The notes beneath the pieces are model-generated. The model worked only from the letters and a program-made list of their open reading frames with translations. It searched no databases and was not told where the DNA came from. From positions 1 to 16,756 of the forward strand of contig CAKSHG010000022.1 in assembly GCA_934456315.1 (NCBI GenBank): DNA of 16,756 bases, read 5' to 3'. Positions 12,939 to 16,756 of this stretch are shown here, piece by piece; the stretch's first letter is position 1, and each line of letters begins with the position of its first letter. The DNA comes from an uncultured Oscillospiraceae bacterium (GTDB lineage Bacteria; Bacillota; Clostridia; Oscillospirales; Ruminococcaceae). A program made the position numbers and the translations under genes.

Positions 12939-14840
12939 TCAGGTGTCGAATTTGGTCTTGATCTCCTGATTGATGTCGATCAGGCAGTCGAGCAGCAGCG
13001 GGTTGAACTGACCGCATTCGCCGTTAAGTATCATTTTCAGAGCAGTTTCGTGCGGGAGCGCCTTCTTATATACGCGCTTGCTTACCAGCGCGTCGTAAAC
13101 GTCCGCAAGGGATACCAGCTGCGCCGAGATCGGTATCTCGTCGCCCTTGAGCCCGTCCGGATATCCCCTGCCGTCCCAGCGTTCGTGGTGCCAGCGGCAT
13201 ATTTCGTGGGCTATCTTGATGAGCTCCTCGTTCTGGTACTGTTCCAGGCTTTCTATCATCTGCGCACCGATGACCGTGTGGGTCTTCATTATCTCGAACT
13301 CCTCGGGAGTGAGCCTGCCCGGTTTGTTCAGTATCTTGTCGTCGATGCCTATCTTTCCGATGTCGTGGAGCGCCGACGCCGTAGGTATCAGCATTTTTTC
13401 AGTATTCGTGATGGCGTACTTGTCGGTCTTTTTAACGAGCTGGTCCAGCAGCATTTCGGTCAGCGTGCGGATATGCACTACATGCAGTCCGCTCTCGCCG
13501 TTCCGGAACTCAACTATCTGGCTAAGTATGCCGATCATCATGCTGTTGTTCTTTTCTTTCTCGTTTATCTGGTCGGTGACGAGCTTCACGAGCCTGCGCT
13601 GCTTGGAATACAGCTTGATGGTATTGAACACGCGGTGGTAGACCACCTTGGCGTCGAACGGTCTGCTTATGTAGTCCGAAACTCCCATTTCGTATGCCTC
13701 GCGAACCGTCGAGTCGGAATTATCGCTGGATATCATGATCACCGGGATATCCTCGATAAGGTGGTCGGAATTCATCACCCGCAGCACCTCAAAGCCGCTT
13801 ATCCCCGGCATTACGATATCAAGCAGCACGATGGAGATCGCTATGCCGTATTCATCGAGTATCGAAAGGCACTCCTCGCCGCTTGACGCCTCCATGATGT
13901 TGAATTCGCTTTTCAGCATTGACGCAAGAATGTCGCGGTTCAGCTCGGAGTCGTCAACGATGAGCACGTTCAGCTTCGTGGAATCGTCGGCGGTGAGCTT
14001 GCTGTCGTCCGTAACTACGGTGTTCTTTCGGTTCTTCGCTATGTACATGTTCTTGTCTGCGCTGGTGACCGCGTTCGTCAGCGGCTCCCTCGCGGCGAGC
14101 ACGCCGCCGATGCTTACCGACAGCTTCAGCCCGGAGTATCCCGGGATATCTGCCTTGTGGATACGGCGCTTTATATACCGCAGCTGCTGGGTGAACCGGT
14201 CGTCCGTTATACCCGGCATTATCAGCAGGAACTCGTCACCGCCGTAGCGCACCAGGATATCGGTGGCGCGGATACATCTGCGGATAGTGTCCACCACCGT
14301 CCTAAGCACTGCGTCCCCGGCGTCGTGGCCGCAGGTGTCGTTATACAGCTTGAAGTCGTCGAGGTCTATCATGACAACGCCGGCAGAGATCTCCGCGTTT
14401 TTCAGGTATTCCTCATAATAGCGGCGGTTGTACGTCCCGGTGAGCGCGTCGAGATACAGCTCGGAGCTGTTGCGTGCGAGCCGCTCCGCAAGCTCCTCGC
14501 GGCCGTTGAGGTACACCAGGGAATCTCCCGAGATCTTCTTTACCATCTCGATAACGCTGGGCTTGCCGTCGATCTCCGCATAGTGCGCGATAACCTGGTA
14601 GATGTCGGAACCGACGAACTCCAGCTTCGATATCTGCGTTTTCTCGGAGAGCGCCGCCTGCGCGACGTTGCCCGCACAGTTGACAACGCTGCCGCTTAGC
14701 TCTACCCTCGGTGCAACGCTTTCATTGCCGGACTGCCTTAGATTATCCTCATTGAACAGCGCGACAAACGGGAATACCCTCCTTAGCGCATTCATTTCTT
14801 CCTGCGCCTGCTGCATCGTCAGTTTTTCTTCTGAATTCAT
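12939..14840 (-). CDS. Cyclic-di-GMP enzyme with GGDEF, receiver and HD-GYP domains
   Basis: A 633-residue cytoplasmic protein. Residues about 20-115 resemble a short PAS-like domain. The GGDEF domain (128-275) has an intact active site (YGGDEF, 199-204), metal ligands in MIDLDDFK, and a product-inhibition I-site RATD (191-194) exactly 5 residues before it. A receiver follows (about 290-405): Asp296/Asp297, phospho-acceptor Asp341 (LLDIVMPG), Ser371, but Arg393 in place of the usual Lys. The C-terminus is HD-GYP (about 435-620) with LHDIGKIG (His492-Asp493) and HHERWDGRGYP (551-561). Both synthesis and breakdown of cyclic-di-GMP look possible. The start ATG at 14840 has AGGAG 11 nt upstream, slightly far. 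It lies 61 nt after the kinase remnant and 34 nt before the HPt gene. No promoter of its own was found, so its expression may depend on the remnant upstream. Confidence 0.93.
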   Translation of the reverse strand: MNSEEKLTMQQAQEEMNALRRVFPFVALFNEDNLRQSGNESVAPRVELSGSVVNCAGNVAQAALSEKTQISKLEFVGSDIYQVIAHYAEIDGKPSVIEMVKKISGDSLVYLNGREELAERLARNSSELYLDALTGTYNRRYYEEYLKNAEISAGVVMIDLDDFKLYNDTCGHDAGDAVLRTVVDTIRRCIRATDILVRYGGDEFLLIMPGITDDRFTQQLRYIKRRIHKADIPGYSGLKLSVSIGGVLAAREPLTNAVTSADKNMYIAKNRKNTVVTDDSKLTADDSTKLNVLIVDDSELNRDILASMLKSEFNIMEASSGEECLSILDEYGIAISIVLLDIVMPGISGFEVLRVMNSDHLIEDIPVIMISSDNSDSTVREAYEMGVSDYISRPFDAKVVYHRVFNTIKLYSKQRRLVKLVTDQINEKEKNNSMMIGILSQIVEFRNGESGLHVVHIRTLTEMLLDQLVKKTDKYAITNTEKMLIPTASALHDIGKIGIDDKILNKPGRLTPEEFEIMKTHTVIGAQMIESLEQYQNEELIKIAHEICRWHHERWDGRGYPDGLKGDEIPISAQLVSLADVYDALVSKRVYKKALPHETALKMILNGECGQFNPLLLDCLIDINQEIKTKFDT

Positions 14841-14901
14841 AAATATTTATGCTCCTATCGGACCGTAAGGTCGTTGATTATTTTGAACAGTACTTGCCGG
14901 T

Positions 14902-15848
14902 CTACTTTGAATTCTTGCGGTTCCACCAGTCGGTCAGCACCTTCTGCGCCGCTTGAGGTATGCCTTTTCATCGTCGCCAAGTCTGCGGGCAGACATCTTT
15001 TCGACGACGTCGTCGATATGCAGGGAGTCCATCTCGTCAAGCGCTTCCTTTTTGTCGATGGAGCGGTAGAACTGCTGAATTACGTTGCGCAGCAGCGCCT
15101 TGTTGTTTATGAGCGCCAGAGCCGAGCCGGTGTCCACGCCCTTTATCATCGGGAGCGTGTCGGTTTCCTCGACCTTTCGCGCAGCGGGCGGCTGGCTGCT
15201 TATCGGGACTATCTTTTCCTCCGACAGCCATCGCCTTATCTTGTTTATCATATCCCGCAGCTCGATGGGCTTCGCGATGAAGTCGTTCAGACCCTCTTTC
15301 AGGATCATTTCACGGGCGCCGCCGGAAACGTTCGCCGTGAGCGCGATTATAGGCACGTCCGCATAGGACGGGAACTGGCTCCTTATAATGTGCGTAGCCT
15401 CGATGCCGTCTATCTCCGGCATCATGTGATCCATGAACACGATGTCATATCGGCAGTTGCGGATCAACTCTATCGCCTCCTGTGCGCTGCCGGCGGTGTC
15501 CACCTGCATTCCGAGCGGCTCAATGACGCCCTTCGCAACGGACAGGTTGATCATGTTGTCGTCAACGATGAGAATGTGGGCTTCCGGCGCGGTGAACGAC
15601 AGCTCCGCTTCGTCGGCGCTGTCATCGCGCTCAAAGCCGTCGCACAGCCCCATCGCCGCATACAGGTTCATCGAATAAGCGGGCTTGTGCACCGTTTCCA
15701 AGTTCGGGATATTGAGCTGCTCAATATTGTCGTATCTTTCCAGGAGTATTCCCCGCAGCTCCGGACGCGTGCGGAGAAGCTCCCTCGCGTCATCGCCGAA
15801 GCGCTCGTGGCTGACTATCAGGTAGCCGGAATTGCCGCAGGCGGCAGG
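14902..15848 (-). pseudogene. Hybrid histidine kinase remnant: C-terminal receivers only, HPt region deleted
   Basis: The open frame runs from about 15848 through a degenerate receiver end ([17 protein letters not shown], then VHKPAYSMNLYAAMG) into a full receiver (about 15575-15227) with LIVDDN, phospho-acceptor Asp at 15431-15429 (FMDHMMPEIDG), ALTA and FIAKPIE. The sensor, HisKA and HATPase domains are missing; the frame meets a TGA at 15851-15849 where recombinase sequence begins. After the receiver, ALALINNKALLRNVIQQFYRSIDKK resembles the start of an HPt domain, but the phospho-histidine part is absent and the text jumps near 15047 to a C-terminal tail. A frameshift near 14936 makes the frame end RRRRC; the likely original ending VLTDWWNRKNSK stops at TAG 14904-14902. 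No ribosome binding site supports an internal start such as the TTG at 15701. Confidence 0.82.
15833..15846. repeat. Perfect 14-nt inverted repeat at the kinase-recombinase junction
   Basis: TGCCGC (15833-15838), AG, GCGGCA (15841-15846). It sits exactly where the minus-strand kinase remnant gives way to the plus-strand recombinase fragment. It might be a relic of the join or simply GC-rich coding sequence. Confidence 0.4.
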
Positions 15849-15850
15849 TC

Positions 15851-16756
15851 ATGAAAGGATTCAAGGTAAGGGCGAAGAAATGTCTGCATAATGGGGGTAT
15901 TGCTCCTCTGGGGTATGATGTAGACCCGGATTCAAAGGAACTCATCATCAATGAAAATGAAGCCATAATCGTCCGTAAGATATTCGATATGGCACCTGCA
16001 ATAATCAGCGAGGAAACCTACGACAAAGCCGCTGAGATAATGGCAAAGCATAAGCTGTCACCGGGAGCGAATACAGCTAAAACTACATACCTGCTAAGCG
16101 GAATGATACGGTGCGGTCACTGCGGTGCAATCATGACTGGAAACAGGCGCATGAACGGAAAGGGCTATACATACTGCTCCTATCGCTGTCAGCATAAGCA
16201 GTCAACGGAATGTGCCAACAAGGAAATCCGGCATGATAGGATTGAAGAATATGTATTACAGGTGCTGGAGCAGAACATATTCAACGAGGACTATATTCCA
16301 GATATCATAGCTGAAATCAAGGAACAGGCAGTACAGCACAATACAAGCGTGATAAAGGAATTAGCAGACCTGACTATAAAACTGGAACGCATAAAGACAC
16401 GCCGTAAGAACATTCTGAATGCAATAGCTGACGGAATTGCAGAGGACGACTGTAAAGAAATATTAGCTCAGCTCAAAGCCGATGAATATTCATGTATCAA
16501 ACGTCAGAAAGCGCTCAGCACCACAGAAACTGATATAGATATATCTACCGCAGAACTGACTGAACGCATAAGCGAGCTATCCATATACATCTATGAAAGA
16601 AATATCCCTGAATGCAAGAAATTCATAGGTCAGTATGTGAAAAGCGTGGTAGTCTATGACACAAAGGTAGAGGTAACGGTCACGATACCATCTGAATTAT
16701 TATGCGGCTGTGAATACTCATTGACCCGAAGCGTGGGAAGAAAATTCCTGCCTATG
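15851..16756 (+). pseudogene. Large serine recombinase fragment, no catalytic domain, internally deleted, open at the window end
   Basis: An uninterrupted frame of 302 codons running off the window. It begins [26 protein letters not shown], which is where the recombinase domain (PF07508) follows the catalytic resolvase domain in intact proteins; that N-terminal domain with the nucleophilic serine is absent. After IVRKIFDM (residue 47) it jumps in frame, at 15992, to [17 protein letters not shown], skipping the middle of the recombinase domain. The zinc-ribbon domain is present (RCGHCG with Cys88/Cys91, Cys113 and Cys121), followed by a long charged coiled-coil (about 150-240) and a C-terminal strand region. 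There is no ribosome binding site before the ATG. The segment is visibly AT-richer than its neighbours, pointing to a mobile origin. It cannot be an active recombinase. Confidence 0.85.

Noticed and set aside
12921..13886. Plus-strand open frame of 321 codons
   Set aside because: It lies entirely antisense to the GGDEF-REC-HD-GYP gene, whose motifs are unmistakable, and its translation resembles no family; open antisense frames are common in this GC-rich codon usage.
14934..15701. Stand-alone response regulator starting at the TTG at 15701
   Set aside because: No ribosome binding site is present, the same frame continues upstream with kinase-type pseudo-receiver sequence to 15848, and the C-terminus is frameshifted; a truncated hybrid kinase explains it better.
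14874..15854. Plus-strand open frame of 326 codons
   Set aside because: Antisense to the receiver-containing kinase remnant; the minus strand carries clear receiver motifs (LIVDDN, FMDHMMPE, AKPIE).
1..16756. CRISPR array, tRNA, rRNA or complete insertion sequence
   Set aside because: No regularly spaced repeats, tRNA-like cloverleaf, rRNA segment or transposase with terminal inverted repeats was recognised by eye.

Overview
The window looks like chromosomal DNA from an anaerobic Clostridia bacterium, most likely a Ruminococcus-like member of the Oscillospiraceae. The support is a GC-rich coding sequence that freely uses ATA for isoleucine, AGGAGG-type ribosome binding sites, AT-rich gaps holding near-consensus sigma-A promoters (TTGACA-17-TATAAT), a Gram-positive style lipoprotein, and a DUF3343/cysteine-desulfurase-like pair that is common in Clostridia. 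The taxonomic call is an inference; there is no rRNA or marker gene here.

Layout. Bases 1-360 hold a damaged chemoreceptor gene (minus strand) cut by the window edge. Then come a small XRE-type regulator (524-769, minus), an AI-2E/PerM-family membrane protein (1218-2600, plus), and a two-gene DUF3343 plus class V aminotransferase unit (2708-4037, minus). A complete Cache-type chemoreceptor follows (4159-6180, minus). Next is a two-gene operon (minus): a lipoprotein that fuses a solute-binding domain to a 5'-nucleotidase C-terminal-like domain (8990-10774), followed 13 nt later by a hybrid histidine kinase (6361-8976). Bases 11045-12482 hold two gene remnants: a hybrid kinase that keeps its promoter, start and terminator but has lost its middle, and a solute-binding protein with no N-terminus. 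From 12548 to 15848 (minus) lies an operon of a hybrid-kinase remnant, a GGDEF-REC-HD-GYP protein and a standalone HPt protein. The right edge (15851-16756, plus) is a visibly AT-richer large serine recombinase fragment with no catalytic domain, abutting the kinase remnant.

How it may work together. The intact kinase carries a phosphorylatable receiver but no HPt domain. A free HPt protein and a receiver-containing cyclic-di-GMP enzyme are encoded nearby. The simplest reading is a phosphorelay: lipoprotein ligand sensing, hybrid kinase, HPt, then GGDEF-REC-HD-GYP and cyclic-di-GMP turnover, with the chemoreceptor as a second input to behaviour. This wiring is inferred from gene content only.

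The most unusual property is decay. Five separate genes (MCP, two hybrid kinases, a solute-binding protein, a serine recombinase) show internal deletions, and most also show frameshifts, beside intact relatives of the same families. No CRISPR array, tRNA, rRNA or complete mobile element was seen.
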